In this document: piece after piece, positions 26,953-37,837 of the stretch
How the letters are laid out: each line of letters opens with the position of its first letter
How positions within the stretch are numbered: position 1 is the stretch's first letter
Source of the DNA: an uncultured Salinisphaerales bacterium
Lineage (GTDB): Bacteria > Pseudomonadota > Gammaproteobacteria > Nevskiales > CAJXLF01
NCBI GenBank assembly: GCA_913055805.1
Contig: CAJXLF010000007.1
Span: 112,568 to 176,567 of the forward strand
DNA length: 64,000 bases
Reading direction: 5' to 3'
Translations under genes and position numbers: made by a program
Notes under the pieces: model-generated
Database searches by the model: none
Told to the model about the DNA's origin: nothing
Seen by the model: only the letters and a program-made list of their open reading frames with translations

Positions 26953-28685
26953 TGGCGCGCGGTAATCAGGTTATTCGCGGGCCTGAATCATGGCGGCCCC
27001 GGCTGGTGCTGGGCTGCTTCATGCTTTTTGCCGTCGTGCTGGGCATCCGGGCCATTGATTTGCAGGTGCTCAGTCAGGCATTTCTGGCGGGCGAGGGCGC
27101 CAAGCGCCATGTGCGTACGCTGGATGTGCCCGGCGGGCGTGGCGCCATTCTGGATCGCCGTGGCGAACCACTGGCGCTGAGTGCGCCGGTGGAATCGGTC
27201 TGGGCGGTGCCGGGCGAACTGCTCAAGCATTCCGACCAGATTACACCCCTGGCCCAGTTGCTGGGGCAGGCGTCGTCGAGTCTGAAGTCGGAGCTGCAGG
27301 AGCGTAATGGCCGCAGTTTCATGTATCTGCGGCGTCAGCTGGCGCCGGCAGATGCCAGGCGCGTCATGGCGCTGGATGCGCCGGGCGTTTTTCTGCAGCG
27401 TGAATATCGCCGCTATTACCCGGCCGCCGAGGCGGCTGCGCAGCTGGTCGGTTTTACCGATATCGACACTCAGGGTCAGGAGGGTCTTGAGCTCGCGCTG
27501 GAGCCGTTATTGCATGGCGAGGCCGGCAGTCGGCGCGTCATCAAGGATCGCGTTGGACGTGTGGTCGAGGATCTGGCCGAATTCCAGCCGCCGCAGGCTG
27601 GTCAGGATGTGCGCCTGAGTATCGACTTGCGTTTGCAATACGTGGCCTACCGTGAGCTCAAGCGGGCGGTGGCCGAAGAGCAGGCCAAGAGTGGCGTGGT
27701 GGTGGTGGCCGACCCTCGCAGTGGTGAGGTGCTGGCCATGGCCAGCTACCCCAGCTACAACCCGAATCGCCGTGAGGCGGTAAACAGTGAAGGGCTGCGC
27801 AATCGCGCCATGGTGGATACCTTCGAGCCGGGTTCTACCGTCAAACCGCTGGTCGTGGCTCTGGGGCTGCAGTCGGGCCTGTTCAATGCCAATAGCGTGA
27901 TTGCCACCGACGGTGGCCGTTTCCGGGTAGGGCGTTTGCTGGTCAGGGATTTCCGTGATTACGGCCCGGTGGATATGCGCAAGCTGCTCATGAAGTCGAG
28001 TAATGTCGGTGCTGCCAAAATCGGCCTGACACTCGGGGCAGAAGAGCTCTGGAAAGGGTATCAGTCTCTGGGTTTTGGCAGCATGGCCGGTGTCGGATTT
28101 CCGGGCGAATCCGAAGGGGTGCTGCATCATTTCCGCCATTGGGGACAGATCGGCACGGCCACGGCATCCTATGGCTACAGCCTGTCGGTTTCGGCGCTGC
28201 AGCTCACGCGCGCGTACTGCGCGCTGGCCAACGACGGCGTCCTGCCGAATATGACCCTGCTGCGGGATTACGCCAACAACAAGCCCGGCAAGCGGGTGCT
28301 GTCGGCCCGGGTGGCGCGTCAGGTGCGTGAATACATGGAATCGGTGGTGACGCCGGAAGGTACTGCGCGCCGCGCGGCCATCGAGGGATATCGCGTGGCC
28401 GGCAAGACGGGTACTGCCCGCAAGGTGGCCAAGACCGGCGGTTACGATCATAGCGCCCACCAGGGACTGTTCATCGGCATGGTCCCGGCTGACCGTCCGG
28501 AACTGGTGGTCATGGTCATGATCGATGAGCCTGGCCGGGGGCAATATTATGGTGGCGCGGTGGCTGCGCCGGTGTTTTCGCGCGTCATGCAGGGTAGTCT
28601 GCGCACGCTGCAGATACCACCGCAGGCGCCGTTCGATTCCCCCCTGACCACTGCTGGCCAGCACGGGCGGGAGTCGCGTTCATGA
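26952..28685 (+). CDS. ftsI: peptidoglycan D,D-transpeptidase FtsI (PBP3)
   Basis: FtsI is the septal class B penicillin-binding protein that cross-links peptidoglycan synthesised by FtsW. The 577-residue protein has an N-terminal membrane anchor (about residues 18-38), the class B pedestal motif RGAILDRRGEPLALS, and a transpeptidase domain with the three active-site motifs: STVK at S295-K298, SSN at 349-351 and KTGTA at 485-489. All catalytic residues are present. It starts inside the ftsL stop (TGATG) and overlaps murE by ATGA. Confidence 0.97.
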   Translation: MARGNQVIRGPESWRPRLVLGCFMLFAVVLGIRAIDLQVLSQAFLAGEGAKRHVRTLDVPGGRGAILDRRGEPLALSAPVESVWAVPGELLKHSDQITPLAQLLGQASSSLKSELQERNGRSFMYLRRQLAPADARRVMALDAPGVFLQREYRRYYPAAEAAAQLVGFTDIDTQGQEGLELALEPLLHGEAGSRRVIKDRVGRVVEDLAEFQPPQAGQDVRLSIDLRLQYVAYRELKRAVAEEQAKSGVVVVADPRSGEVLAMASYPSYNPNRREAVNSEGLRNRAMVDTFEPGSTVKPLVVALGLQSGLFNANSVIATDGGRFRVGRLLVRDFRDYGPVDMRKLLMKSSNVGAAKIGLTLGAEELWKGYQSLGFGSMAGVGFPGESEGVLHHFRHWGQIGTATASYGYSLSVSALQLTRAYCALANDGVLPNMTLLRDYANNKPGKRVLSARVARQVREYMESVVTPEGTARRAAIEGYRVAGKTGTARKVAKTGGYDHSAHQGLFIGMVPADRPELVVMVMIDEPGRGQYYGGAVAAPVFSRVMQGSLRTLQIPPQAPFDSPLTTAGQHGRESRS

Positions 28686-30211
28686 ATTATCGTGAGCCGC
28701 TTCCTGCAGAGACCAGCATGATGGCGCTGCTGCAGGGTATGACGGAAGCTGCAGTGCCGGACATCAAGGTGCACGGTCTGGCCATGGATAGCCGTCAGGT
28801 GGTGGAGGGTGGTCTGTTCCTGGCCTGCCGGGGCGGACAGGGTCATGGACTGGACCATTGGCAGCAGGCGGTTGCCCGTGGTGCCTCCGCACTGGTCTGG
28901 GAGCCGGCTGAAGGTTATCAGGCCGTCGTATCAGATCTGCCCGTGGTGGCGGTGGAGAATCTGTCTTCACGCGTGCCGGAAATTGCCGCCCGTTTCTATG
29001 GGCATCCTTCACGTGATCTTTTTGTGGTGGGGATTACCGGTACGGACGGCAAGACTTCCTGTGCCTGGCTGCTCTCTCAGGCCTGCCAGAAGCTCGGTGA
29101 GGAATGCGGTTATCTGGGCACGCTGGGGTACGGCACGCCCGGCTTGTTGGAAGTGGCCAGTCATACCACGCCGGATCCGGTGCGTCTGCAGTACTGGCTG
29201 GCCAGGATGCGCGCCAGCGGTGCGGTTGCAGTCGCGATGGAGGTATCTTCGCATGCGCTGGATCAGGGGCGTGCCGATGGTGTCAGTTTCGACGTGGCGG
29301 TGTTGACCAATCTCGGTCGCGATCATCTGGATTACCACGGCGACATGCAGCGTTATGCCGCTGCCAAATGGCGCCTCTTCGGCATGCCTGGATTGCCGCA
29401 CGCGGTTCTGAATGGCGATGACGCCACGGGCCGCGCCTGGCTGGGCGAGTTGCCCCGGGGTGTGGAAGGCGTGGTGTTCGGCTTTGGCGAGGATCTGGCT
29501 GATCTGGGTGTGCCTTACGTGCGTGGGCTGAATGTCGAGTGCGGCCCGCAGGGTATCCGTCTGGATATTCAAAGCAGCTGGGGTGACGGCCACATGCAAA
29601 GTCCGCTGCTGGGTCGTTTCAATGCGGCCAATTTGCTGGCATGCCTGGCTGTGCTGCTGGTCAGGGGCGAGGTTTTCGAGGAGGCCGTGCAGGCGCTGGC
29701 TGCCGCCGCATCCGTGCCGGGGCGCATGGAGATGGTGTCGCTTGATAATGGCCAGCCGCTGGTGGTTGTGGATTATGCGCATACACCACAGGCGCTGACG
29801 CAGGCCCTGCAGGCGGCCCGTGCACACGCTGCCGGTGGCCGGGTGATCTGTGTGTTTGGTTGCGGCGGAGAGCGGGATCGCGGCAAGCGCCCGCTGATGG
29901 GGGCGGTGGCGGCTGAAGCTGCGGACGAGCTGATTGTCACCGATGACAATCCGCGCAGCGAAGCGCCGGCCGACATTGTGGCTGAAATTATTGCTGGCAT
30001 CCCGGCGGGCTTTGACTACAGCGTTGAGCACAATCGGGCGCAGGCGATTGCCCAGGCAATCGAGACGGCGCGTCCGGGTGATGTGGTGTTGATCGCCGGC
30101 AAGGGCCATGAAGACTATCAGCTGGTTGGGAGCGAGCGATTCTCCTTTGACGACCGGCAGGTCGCCGCGGCAGTGTTATCGCGCGCCCTGGATGTCGGGG
30201 GAATGCACTGA
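28682..30211 (+). CDS. murE: UDP-MurNAc-tripeptide ligase MurE (meso-DAP-adding)
   Basis: MurE adds the third amino acid to UDP-MurNAc-L-Ala-D-Glu. The 509-residue protein carries the ATP loop GTDGKTS (120-126) and, near residue 422, the DNPR motif that marks meso-diaminopimelate specificity, as expected for a Gram-negative wall. Other family motifs are present (MEVSSHALDQGR, VVDYAHTPQAL, FGCGGERDRGKRPLMG). It overlaps ftsI upstream (ATGA) and murF downstream (TGATG). Confidence 0.96.
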   Translation: MNYREPLPAETSMMALLQGMTEAAVPDIKVHGLAMDSRQVVEGGLFLACRGGQGHGLDHWQQAVARGASALVWEPAEGYQAVVSDLPVVAVENLSSRVPEIAARFYGHPSRDLFVVGITGTDGKTSCAWLLSQACQKLGEECGYLGTLGYGTPGLLEVASHTTPDPVRLQYWLARMRASGAVAVAMEVSSHALDQGRADGVSFDVAVLTNLGRDHLDYHGDMQRYAAAKWRLFGMPGLPHAVLNGDDATGRAWLGELPRGVEGVVFGFGEDLADLGVPYVRGLNVECGPQGIRLDIQSSWGDGHMQSPLLGRFNAANLLACLAVLLVRGEVFEEAVQALAAAASVPGRMEMVSLDNGQPLVVVDYAHTPQALTQALQAARAHAAGGRVICVFGCGGERDRGKRPLMGAVAAEAADELIVTDDNPRSEAPADIVAEIIAGIPAGFDYSVEHNRAQAIAQAIETARPGDVVLIAGKGHEDYQLVGSERFSFDDRQVAAAVLSRALDVGGMH

Positions 30212-31605
30212 TGGCCCGGCTATCCGATATCGCCCGTGTTACGGCAGGTCGTCTGGTTGGCGACGATGCCGAATTCTGCGGGGCGGTGATTGACAGCCGC
30301 CGCTGCGAACCGGGGCAGTTGTTTGTGGCGCTGCCGGGCAGTCGCGTAGACGGTCATGACTATCTGCAGGCAGCCGCCGACGCCGGTGCGGCCGGCGCAC
30401 TGGTGGCTCGCCAGCAGGACTGTGACTTGCCCCAGGTGGTGGTCGAGGATGTGCTGGAGTCGTTGCAGCATTATGCAGCGGAGCATCGTCAGCAATTCAA
30501 GGGCCCGGTGGTTGCCGTCACCGGCAGTAACGGCAAGACCACGACCAAGGAGATTCTCGCAGCCGTGCTGGGCAGCGCGCTCGGCGCCGAAGTGCTCTAT
30601 ACCCGTGGGAATTTGAACAACCATATCGGTGTGCCGCTGACCCTGCTGGGTATGCGCGAGGGGCAGGGTGCCGCCGTGATTGAAATGGGGGCGAACCATC
30701 CCGGTGAAATCGCCATGCTGACGGCGATCGCCAGGCCGGATGTCGGTATCGTCACGCTGGCAGGGGCGGCCCATCTGGAAGGCTTCGGCAGTATTGAAGG
30801 TGTGGCCAGGTCAAAAGGTGAGCTGTTCGCCGGTCTGCCCGCGAACGGTATGGCCATTATTAATGCCGATGATGATTATGCCGACCTCTGGCGCGAGCTG
30901 GCCGGTGAGCGCCGCCATCTGACCTTCGGCCTCAGTGCCGGCGCGGATGTGACCGCGGACAGTATCCGGCGCGAAAACGGCCATCAGCATTTCCTTTTGC
31001 GTACCCCGGTGGGCGCGGCCGAGGTGAGGTTGCCCCTTTCGGGTCAGCACAACGTCATGAATGCCCTGGCGGCAGCCGCCGCGGCGCTTGCGCTGGGCGT
31101 GCAGGCTGACAGTATCGCCGGCGGGCTTGCGACTGCCAACGCTGTTGGGGGCCGTTTGCAGATCGTGGCGGGTCCGGGTGGGTCGCGCATCGTTGACGAC
31201 AGCTATAACGCCAATCCCACTTCCATGCAGGCTGCGCTGAACTGGTTGGCCGAGCAGCCTGGCCGTCGCTGGATGGCGATGGGGGATATGGGCGAGCTGG
31301 GTGCGGATGCGACTGCCTGGCATGCCAGTGTGGGCGCCTGGGCCCGGAAAGCGGGGGTGCAACTGCTGCTGGCTGTAGGCGAGTTGAGCGCCGAAACCGT
31401 GGACGCATTCGGTCGCGGGGCAGTGCTGTGCTCTGGTCATGACGAGGCAGTCAGCCGCCTGTTGCAGGCGCTGGATGAAGAGCCCGCCTCGGATGTGACC
31501 TTGCTGGTTAAGGGGTCACGCAGCATGCAGATGGAGCGTGTGGTGCAGGCGTTGGTGAAGCGGTCCCAGGGGCTGCCCACCGGGCAAGTGGTGAACGGAG
31601 GGTAG
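30211..31605 (+). CDS. murF: UDP-MurNAc-tripeptide-D-alanyl-D-alanine ligase MurF
   Basis: MurF joins D-Ala-D-Ala to UDP-MurNAc-tripeptide, completing the soluble pentapeptide precursor. The 464-residue protein shows VTGSNGKTTTKE (ATP loop, 105-110 core), NNHIGVPLTLL, EMGANHPGEI and the C-terminal VDDSYNANPTSM and AMGDMGELG motifs typical of MurF. It shares a TGATG overlap with murE and ends 3 bp before mraY. Confidence 0.96.
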   Translation: MARLSDIARVTAGRLVGDDAEFCGAVIDSRRCEPGQLFVALPGSRVDGHDYLQAAADAGAAGALVARQQDCDLPQVVVEDVLESLQHYAAEHRQQFKGPVVAVTGSNGKTTTKEILAAVLGSALGAEVLYTRGNLNNHIGVPLTLLGMREGQGAAVIEMGANHPGEIAMLTAIARPDVGIVTLAGAAHLEGFGSIEGVARSKGELFAGLPANGMAIINADDDYADLWRELAGERRHLTFGLSAGADVTADSIRRENGHQHFLLRTPVGAAEVRLPLSGQHNVMNALAAAAAALALGVQADSIAGGLATANAVGGRLQIVAGPGGSRIVDDSYNANPTSMQAALNWLAEQPGRRWMAMGDMGELGADATAWHASVGAWARKAGVQLLLAVGELSAETVDAFGRGAVLCSGHDEAVSRLLQALDEEPASDVTLLVKGSRSMQMERVVQALVKRSQGLPTGQVVNGG

Positions 31606-31608
31606 GCT

Positions 31609-32691
31609 ATGTTGCTCTGGCTGGGTGAATACCTGATGCAGTACTACAGCGGCTTCAACGTGCTGCAGTACATCACCGTGCGCGCCATCCTCAGTGTGCT
31701 GACTGCGCTTATCTTCTCCTTCGTATTCGGTCCCGGGATGATCCGCCGGCTGAGCATTCATCAGATCGGTCAGCAAATCCGCGATGACGGTCCGCAAAGC
31801 CATCTCGCCAAGGCGGGAACGCCGACCATGGGTGGCACGTTGATCATCGTGGCTGTGGCTGTGGCGACTTTGCTCTGCGCTGATCTGCGCAATGAATATG
31901 TATGGGTAGCGTTGCTGACCACTCTGGCTTTCGGAGTGATCGGGTTCGTCGATGATTACAAGAAGCTCAAGTACGGCAATTCCAAGGGCCTGTCCGCCCG
32001 GCAGAAATATTTATGGCAGACAGTCTGCGGGTTGGCAGCAGCGGGTTTTCTGTATGCCACGGCCGCCGGGGATGCCAACACCACGCTTTATTTTCCCTTC
32101 TTCAAGGACTGGGCCATTCCACTGGGAGCCCTGTTCATCGTCTGGGGATATCTGGTGATTGTGGGCGCCAGTAACGCCGTAAATCTTACCGACGGGCTTG
32201 ACGGGCTGGCTATCGGTCCCTGCGTCATGGTGGCCTGTGCCCTGGGTGTGTTCGCCTATGTGGCCGGGCACGTCGAATTTGCCCAATACCTGGCCATTCC
32301 CTACGTGGCTGGCGTCGGCGAGGTGGCCATCTTCTGCGTCGCCATCGGCGGCGCCGGGCTGGGCTTCCTGTGGTTCAACACCTATCCCGCCCAGGTCTTC
32401 ATGGGTGATGTCGGTGCACTGGCTCTGGGTGCGGCGCTGGGCGTTATCGCGCTGCTGGTAAGGCAGGAACTGGTGCTGCTGATCATGGGCGGAATCTTTG
32501 TGGCGGAAACGGTGTCGGTGATGCTGCAGGTCGCTTCATTCAAGCTGACCCAACGGCGCATTTTCCGCATGGCGCCGTTGCATCACCACTACGAACTCAA
32601 GGGCTGGCCGGAGCCCAAGATCATTGTGCGGTTCTGGATCATCACCCTGATTCTGGTGTTGATCGGTCTGGCGACGTTGAAACTTCGGTAA
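31609..32691 (+). CDS. mraY: phospho-N-acetylmuramoyl-pentapeptide transferase MraY
   Basis: MraY is the inner-membrane enzyme that moves phospho-MurNAc-pentapeptide to undecaprenyl phosphate, giving lipid I. The 360-residue polytopic protein (E. coli length is 360) has the catalytic aspartate motifs [15 protein letters not shown] and [15 protein letters not shown] and the C-terminal [11 protein letters not shown] motif. The first methionine gives [21 protein letters not shown], close to the family start. It is in the middle of the dcw cluster, 14 bp before murD. Confidence 0.97.
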   Translation: MLLWLGEYLMQYYSGFNVLQYITVRAILSVLTALIFSFVFGPGMIRRLSIHQIGQQIRDDGPQSHLAKAGTPTMGGTLIIVAVAVATLLCADLRNEYVWVALLTTLAFGVIGFVDDYKKLKYGNSKGLSARQKYLWQTVCGLAAAGFLYATAAGDANTTLYFPFFKDWAIPLGALFIVWGYLVIVGASNAVNLTDGLDGLAIGPCVMVACALGVFAYVAGHVEFAQYLAIPYVAGVGEVAIFCVAIGGAGLGFLWFNTYPAQVFMGDVGALALGAALGVIALLVRQELVLLIMGGIFVAETVSVMLQVASFKLTQRRIFRMAPLHHHYELKGWPEPKIIVRFWIITLILVLIGLATLKLR

Positions 32692-32704
32692 TGGCGGGAG
32701 AGCG

Positions 32705-34063
32705 ATGAGCGACTACAGCGGGCAGCACATTCTGATCCTCGGTCTGGGACAGACCGGGTGGTCCTGTGTGCGCTACCTGCAGGCGCAGGGCGCTGAGCTG
32801 CGCGTGGCTGACAGCCGCGAAAACCCGCCGATGCTGGCTGAACTGCAGCGCGATTTTCCGCGCATCCCCCTTGATCGCCTGAACGATGACCCGGGGCTGC
32901 TGGAAGGTATCGACATGCTGGTTGTGTCGCCGGGTCTGGATCTGCGGTTACCGTTGTTGGTTGAGGCGCGTCAGCGGCGTTTGCCGATCATTGGAGATAT
33001 CGAGCTGTTTGCGCGTGCAGCGTCGGCGCCCGTGGTGGCGATTACCGGTTCCAACGGCAAGACGACGGTGACATCACTGGTCGGCGAGATGGCGCGGGCG
33101 GCAGGCCGCGAAGTCCGGGTGGGCGGCAATATAGGTACGCCGGCGCTGGACTTGCTGCCGGATGACAATGCTCCGCAACCGGATCTTTATGTTCTTGAGC
33201 TGTCGAGCTTCCAGCTGGAACTGACGGAAAGTCTGAAGCCGGCCGGCGCAGTGGTGTTGAATATCAGTGCCGACCATATTGACCGGCACGGCAGCCTGGA
33301 ACATTACGCCGCCATCAAGACCTCGATCTACCGGGGTGAGGGTGTGGCGGTCGTAAACAAGGACGACCCTCTGGCCGCGCCATTGCTGGATGCCGGGCGC
33401 AAGGTCAGTTATTTCGGCCTTGGCAAACCGCAGGGTGAAACCGAATACGGCTTGCTGGGCCAGGGTAATGGTCTTTCACTGGCCAGGGGTGACAACGAAC
33501 TGCTGGCGCTCAGCGACCTGCGTATTCACGGTTTGCATAATGCCGCCAATGCATTGGCGGCGCTGGCTCTGGGTGAGGCCGCGGGCTTGCCGATGGATGC
33601 CATGTTAAGGGCGCTGCGTAATTTCGCCGGTCTGCCGCATCGTTGCCAGTGGGTCGCCGAATGCGGTGGCGTGAATTGGTACAACGACTCCAAAGGCACC
33701 AATGTGGGAGCGACGCTGGCGGCCCTGCGCGGCTTGCCCGGCCCGGTGGTTTTGCTGGCCGGCGGCCAGGCCAAGGGTGGGGATTTCAGCCCCTGGCGGG
33801 AAGTGCTGGCCGAGAAGGGGCGTGCCTTGCTGTTGTTCGGTGAGGATGCCGCAAAGATCGAGGCCGCAGCCGGTGCGACCGTAACTACGGAAATCCTGCC
33901 GACGCTGGAAGCGGCTGTCGAGCGGGCAGCCAAGCTGGCGCGGGCCGGCGATTCGGTGTTGCTGTCGCCCGGTTGCGCCAGCTTCGACATGTTCAGTGGC
34001 TATGTGGAGCGTGGCGAGCGCTTTACCCGGGCCGTAAAGGAGTTGCGCGCATGTTCGGCCTGA
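32705..34063 (+). CDS. murD: UDP-N-acetylmuramoyl-L-alanine-D-glutamate ligase MurD
   Basis: MurD adds D-glutamate to UDP-MurNAc-L-Ala. The 452-residue protein has the N-terminal Rossmann motif ILGLGQTGWS, the ATP loop GSNGKTT (115-121), LSSFQLE, NDSKGTNVGATLAAL and the C-terminal LSPGCASFDMF motif. All Mur-ligase hallmarks are present and the length is normal. Its 3' end overlaps the ftsW start by 13 bp. Confidence 0.96.
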   Translation: MSDYSGQHILILGLGQTGWSCVRYLQAQGAELRVADSRENPPMLAELQRDFPRIPLDRLNDDPGLLEGIDMLVVSPGLDLRLPLLVEARQRRLPIIGDIELFARAASAPVVAITGSNGKTTVTSLVGEMARAAGREVRVGGNIGTPALDLLPDDNAPQPDLYVLELSSFQLELTESLKPAGAVVLNISADHIDRHGSLEHYAAIKTSIYRGEGVAVVNKDDPLAAPLLDAGRKVSYFGLGKPQGETEYGLLGQGNGLSLARGDNELLALSDLRIHGLHNAANALAALALGEAAGLPMDAMLRALRNFAGLPHRCQWVAECGGVNWYNDSKGTNVGATLAALRGLPGPVVLLAGGQAKGGDFSPWREVLAEKGRALLLFGEDAAKIEAAAGATVTTEILPTLEAAVERAAKLARAGDSVLLSPGCASFDMFSGYVERGERFTRAVKELRACSA

Positions 34064-35259
34064 TCAAGCTGCGCGAATGGCGTGAGCGGCTCATTCTGCC
34101 GACGCCGGATCGGGTCGATCCGATGCTGCTGACGGTGGCTGCGCTGATCCTGTTCTGGGGGCTGATCATGGTGGCCTCGGCGTCGGTCGCGGTAGCCGAG
34201 CGGCATACCGGCATGCCTTTCCATTATTTCTACCGGCAGCTGGTGTTCGCCCTGTTCGGTCTGGGCGTGGCCTTCGTGGTATTCCAGGTGCCGATCAAGA
34301 CCTGGGAAGACAGTGGTTTCAGCCTGCTGGTGTTTGCCATGCTGATGCTGCTGATCGTATTCATCCCCGGCATCGGCCGTGAAGTGAATGGCGCCCAGCG
34401 CTGGATTGATCTGGGGCCGGTGAATCTGCAGGCTTCCGAGCCCGCGCGTTTCTGCCTGGTGATGTATCTGGCCAGTTATGTGGTGCGCCGCCGGGTAGAA
34501 CTGAGTCTGGACTTCAAGGGCATGGTCAAACCCATGATCCCCCTGTCGCTGGCCTGCGCGCTGATGCTGCTGGAGCCGGATTATGGCGCGGTCGTGATTC
34601 TGATGGCGGTCAGTCTGATGATCCTGTTCCTGGCCGGCGCAAGAATTCTGCATCTGAGCGTACTGTTCGGGGTGGCCTGCAGCGGGCTGGTCTATCTGGC
34701 GCTGTCATCACCCTATCGCCTGCGTCGTCTGGTCAGCTTTACCAATCCCTGGGAAGACCCTTACGACAGTGGCTTCCAGCTGTCACAGGCGCTGATCGCC
34801 ATTGGCCGCGGCGAGTGGTTTGGCGTCGGCCTGGGTAACAGCGTGCAGAAACTGCTTTATCTGCCGGAAACCCATACCGACTTCGTATATGCAGTGCTGG
34901 CTGAGGAAACCGGGCTGTTTGGCAGTCTGTTGTTGATTGGCCTGTTTGTGCTGTTGATGTGGCGCGGTTTTGATATCGCCGGCCGGGCCCTGGTCCGGGA
35001 ACAGTACTTCGGCGCCTACGTCTGTTACGGCTTTACCGCCTGGATCGGTTTGCAGGCCTTCGTGAACCTGGCGGTGAATATGGGTTTGCTGCCGACCAAG
35101 GGTCTGACCCTGCCGCTGATGAGTTACGGCGGCAGCTCGCTCGTGGTGATGTTCATGGTGCTGGCGGTGATGCTGCGCATCGATGCGGAAAGCCGCGGTG
35201 CGGTCGCTGACAGCAAGCCTGTTGAGCGACCCCATTTACCGCAGGGAGCCCGGGCATGA
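34051..35259 (+). CDS. ftsW: septal peptidoglycan polymerase FtsW (SEDS family)
   Basis: FtsW is the SEDS-family glycosyltransferase that polymerises lipid II at the septum together with FtsI. The 402-residue polytopic protein (about ten membrane segments) has the SEDS motifs GREVNGAQRWIDLG, LLEPDYGAV, the extracellular catalytic-region AEETGLFGS, and the C-terminal NMGLLPTKGLTLPLMSYGGSS. ATG 34051 is chosen because it follows AAGGAG (34037-34042) and gives a family-like N-terminus. It overlaps murD by 13 bp and murG by ATGA. Confidence 0.96.
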   Translation: MFGLIKLREWRERLILPTPDRVDPMLLTVAALILFWGLIMVASASVAVAERHTGMPFHYFYRQLVFALFGLGVAFVVFQVPIKTWEDSGFSLLVFAMLMLLIVFIPGIGREVNGAQRWIDLGPVNLQASEPARFCLVMYLASYVVRRRVELSLDFKGMVKPMIPLSLACALMLLEPDYGAVVILMAVSLMILFLAGARILHLSVLFGVACSGLVYLALSSPYRLRRLVSFTNPWEDPYDSGFQLSQALIAIGRGEWFGVGLGNSVQKLLYLPETHTDFVYAVLAEETGLFGSLLLIGLFVLLMWRGFDIAGRALVREQYFGAYVCYGFTAWIGLQAFVNLAVNMGLLPTKGLTLPLMSYGGSSLVVMFMVLAVMLRIDAESRGAVADSKPVERPHLPQGARA

Positions 35260-36383
35260 ATGTCACAGGCGCCAAGGTGGTGGTGATGGCCGGTGGTACC
35301 GGCGGCCATGTCTTCCCGGCCCTGGCCGTGGCGGATGCGCTGCGGGACATGGGGGCGGAAATCGTCTGGATGGGTTCCAAGGCCGGGCTGGAAGGGCGGC
35401 TGGTGCCCCAGGCTGGATACGTGGCTGAGTGGATTACAGTCCAGGGCCTGCGCGGCAAGGGCCTGCTGTCCTGGTTGACTGCACCCTTCAAGCTTGTGCG
35501 GGCCATCTGGCAGGCGCTGCGCGCCCTGCGCCGGCAACGCCCGGTACTGGTGGTTGGCATGGGCGGATTTGCGGCAGGTCCGGGTGGGCTTGCAGCCTGG
35601 CTCATGAGAATCCCGTTGCTGATTCACGAACAAAATGCCGTTGCCGGCATGACCAACCGCTGGCTGGCGAAGCTGGCTGATCGTGTGCTGGAGGCATTCC
35701 CGGATACCTTCCCTGTGGAGACCCATGCAGTGAGTGTGGGTAATCCCGTGCGTGAAGAGATTCTGCGTCTGCCGCCGCCGGGGGAGCGCTGGCAGGGGCG
35801 CGACGGCGCCGTACGCATCCTGATCATCGGTGGCAGCCTTGGCGCCCTGTCATTGAACCGGATCGTGCCGGCAGCATTGGCGCGGGTGCAACCGGAATAC
35901 CGGCCACAAATCTGGCACCAGGCCGGCCGTACTCTGGATCAGGCCGAACAGGCCTATGGCAGTCTGCGCGAAGAGATGGGCAGCAAGCTGCAGTTGGTCG
36001 ATTTTATCGAGGATATGGCGGCTGCCTATGCCTGGGCGGATCTGGTGGTATGCCGTGCCGGTGCTCTGACGGTGGCTGAAATTGCCGCTGCCGGGTTGCC
36101 TTCCTTGCTGGTGCCTTTCCCTTACGCGGTGGATGATCATCAGACCGTGAATGGCCGTTATCTGGTCGAGGCCGGCGCTGCATTGCTGGTGCAGGAGGCG
36201 CAGTTGACGCCCGAGTTGCTGGTGGCAACGCTGACACCATTGCTGCGTGACCGTCAGCGCCTGCTGGCCATGGCCGAAGCGGCTTATGGCCGTGCCTGGC
36301 GCCATGCCACGCGCGATATCGTTGAACATTGCCTGGCGACGGCGGATCTGCCGGCCGAAGCCTACAACGGGGGTGAGTCGTGA
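35256..36383 (+). CDS. murG: undecaprenyldiphospho-muramoylpentapeptide GlcNAc transferase MurG
   Basis: MurG adds GlcNAc to lipid I to make lipid II on the cytoplasmic face of the membrane. The 375-residue GT-B enzyme shows the glycine-rich loops [14 protein letters not shown] and [33 protein letters not shown], and the UDP-GlcNAc site [18 protein letters not shown]. It overlaps ftsW (ATGA) and murC (GTGA). Confidence 0.97.
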   Translation: MNVTGAKVVVMAGGTGGHVFPALAVADALRDMGAEIVWMGSKAGLEGRLVPQAGYVAEWITVQGLRGKGLLSWLTAPFKLVRAIWQALRALRRQRPVLVVGMGGFAAGPGGLAAWLMRIPLLIHEQNAVAGMTNRWLAKLADRVLEAFPDTFPVETHAVSVGNPVREEILRLPPPGERWQGRDGAVRILIIGGSLGALSLNRIVPAALARVQPEYRPQIWHQAGRTLDQAEQAYGSLREEMGSKLQLVDFIEDMAAAYAWADLVVCRAGALTVAEIAAAGLPSLLVPFPYAVDDHQTVNGRYLVEAGAALLVQEAQLTPELLVATLTPLLRDRQRLLAMAEAAYGRAWRHATRDIVEHCLATADLPAEAYNGGES

Positions 36384-37837
36384 GCGCCGCCGTGCCGGGC
36401 ATCATGGAAATCCCCATGCGCCGTGTGCGCCGTATCCACTTTGTGGGTATCGGCGGGGTCGGTATGGCCGGAATTGCCGAAGTGCTGATTAACCTGGGTT
36501 ACGAGGTTTCCGGCTCGGATCTCAAGGAGGGCGCTTCCACCAGGCGTCTGGTGTCGCTGGGTGCGCGGGTACACATCGGCCATGCAGCCGAAAATGTGGC
36601 CAAGGTTGATGTGGTGGTAACGTCCACCGCGGTTTCGGCGGACAACCCGGAAGTCGTTGCGGCACACGAAAACCGGGTGCCGGTCGTGCGCCGGGCCGAG
36701 ATGCTGGCCGAGTTGATGCGTTTTCGTTACGGCGTGGCGGTGGCTGGCACGCATGGCAAGACCACCACCACCAGTCTGGTGGCTGCGGTGCTGGCCGAAG
36801 GTGGTCTGGATCCGACCTTTGTGGTGGGTGGCAAGGTTACCAGCACCGGCACCAACGCCAAATTGGGCGATGGGCCCTATCTGGTGGCCGAGGCAGACGA
36901 GAGCGATGCCTCATTCCTGCTGCTCAATCCCATGATCGCCATCGTGACTAATATCGATGCCGACCATATGGAAACCTATGGTGGCGATTTCGAACGCCTG
37001 CGTAGCGCCTTTGTCGAGTTTCTGCATCACCTGCCCTTTTACGGTCTTGCTGTGATGTGTGTGGATGACCCACAGGTGCGTGATCTGCTCAATAACGTGG
37101 GGCGTCCGGTCATGACCTACGGCATTGAATGCGACGCAGATTGCTGGGCGGAAAATCTGGAAGCGGATGGCCGCGGGACACGTTTCCGCCTGCGCTTTGC
37201 CGACAGCCAGCAGGGCTGGAACGTGCATCTCAATCTGCCGGGCCGGCATAACGTGCTCAACGCCCTGGCGGCGGCCTGTGTGGGCCGGGAACTTGGCGTT
37301 GATATCAGCGCTGTACAGGTGGCGCTGTCGGGATTCCAGGGCATTGGCCGACGCTGTGAGGTCATTGGTGACGTTGAGGTTAATGGCGCCCACGTCACGA
37401 TCGTGGATGACTACGGTCATCATCCCAAGGAAGTAGCTGCCACGCTGGAGGCCATGCGTTCCGCCTGGCCGGATCGCCGTCTGGTTGTCGCCTTCCAGCC
37501 GCATCGCTACAGCCGCACCCGTGACTTGTTCGACGATTTCTGCCAGGTGTTGTCCGGTCTCGAGGTGCTGCTGCTGACCGAGGTCTATGCCGCCGGCGAG
37601 GCGCCGATCGCCAATGCCGACGGTCGCGCCCTCTCGCGCGGTATCCGGGCGCGCGGTAGCACTGAGCCGGTCTTCGTGGAGAACGTACGCGACCTGCCGG
37701 GCATTCTGCCGGGCATTCTGCAGGACGGGGATGTCCTGCTGACGCTGGGCGCCGGGGATATTGGCCAGGTGGCGGCAAGCCTGCCGGCTGCATTGGGCGC
37801 TGGTTCAGGGTCTTCTGCCGGAGGAGTCGGAACATGA
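36380..37837 (+). CDS. murC: UDP-N-acetylmuramate-L-alanine ligase MurC
   Basis: MurC adds the first amino acid, L-alanine, to UDP-MurNAc. The 485-residue protein has [17 protein letters not shown] at the N-terminus, the ATP loop GTHGKTTT (123-130), DESDASFL and [11 protein letters not shown], all typical. The start appears to be GTG at 36380, overlapping the murG stop; an internal ATG 27 bp later would also keep the whole domain. It overlaps murB by ATGA. Confidence 0.96.
   Translation: MSAAVPGIMEIPMRRVRRIHFVGIGGVGMAGIAEVLINLGYEVSGSDLKEGASTRRLVSLGARVHIGHAAENVAKVDVVVTSTAVSADNPEVVAAHENRVPVVRRAEMLAELMRFRYGVAVAGTHGKTTTTSLVAAVLAEGGLDPTFVVGGKVTSTGTNAKLGDGPYLVAEADESDASFLLLNPMIAIVTNIDADHMETYGGDFERLRSAFVEFLHHLPFYGLAVMCVDDPQVRDLLNNVGRPVMTYGIECDADCWAENLEADGRGTRFRLRFADSQQGWNVHLNLPGRHNVLNALAAACVGRELGVDISAVQVALSGFQGIGRRCEVIGDVEVNGAHVTIVDDYGHHPKEVAATLEAMRSAWPDRRLVVAFQPHRYSRTRDLFDDFCQVLSGLEVLLLTEVYAAGEAPIANADGRALSRGIRARGSTEPVFVENVRDLPGILPGILQDGDVLLTLGAGDIGQVAASLPAALGAGSGSSAGGVGT

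Noticed and set aside
27507..28664. Minus-strand open frame of about 385 codons inside ftsI
   Set aside because: It lies wholly antisense to ftsI, whose active-site motifs are intact; there is no ribosome site and no recognisable domain.
29009..30109. Minus-strand open frame of about 366 codons inside murE
   Set aside because: It is a shadow of the murE codon pattern; its translation is rich in His, Gln and Arg without hydrophobic core patterns.
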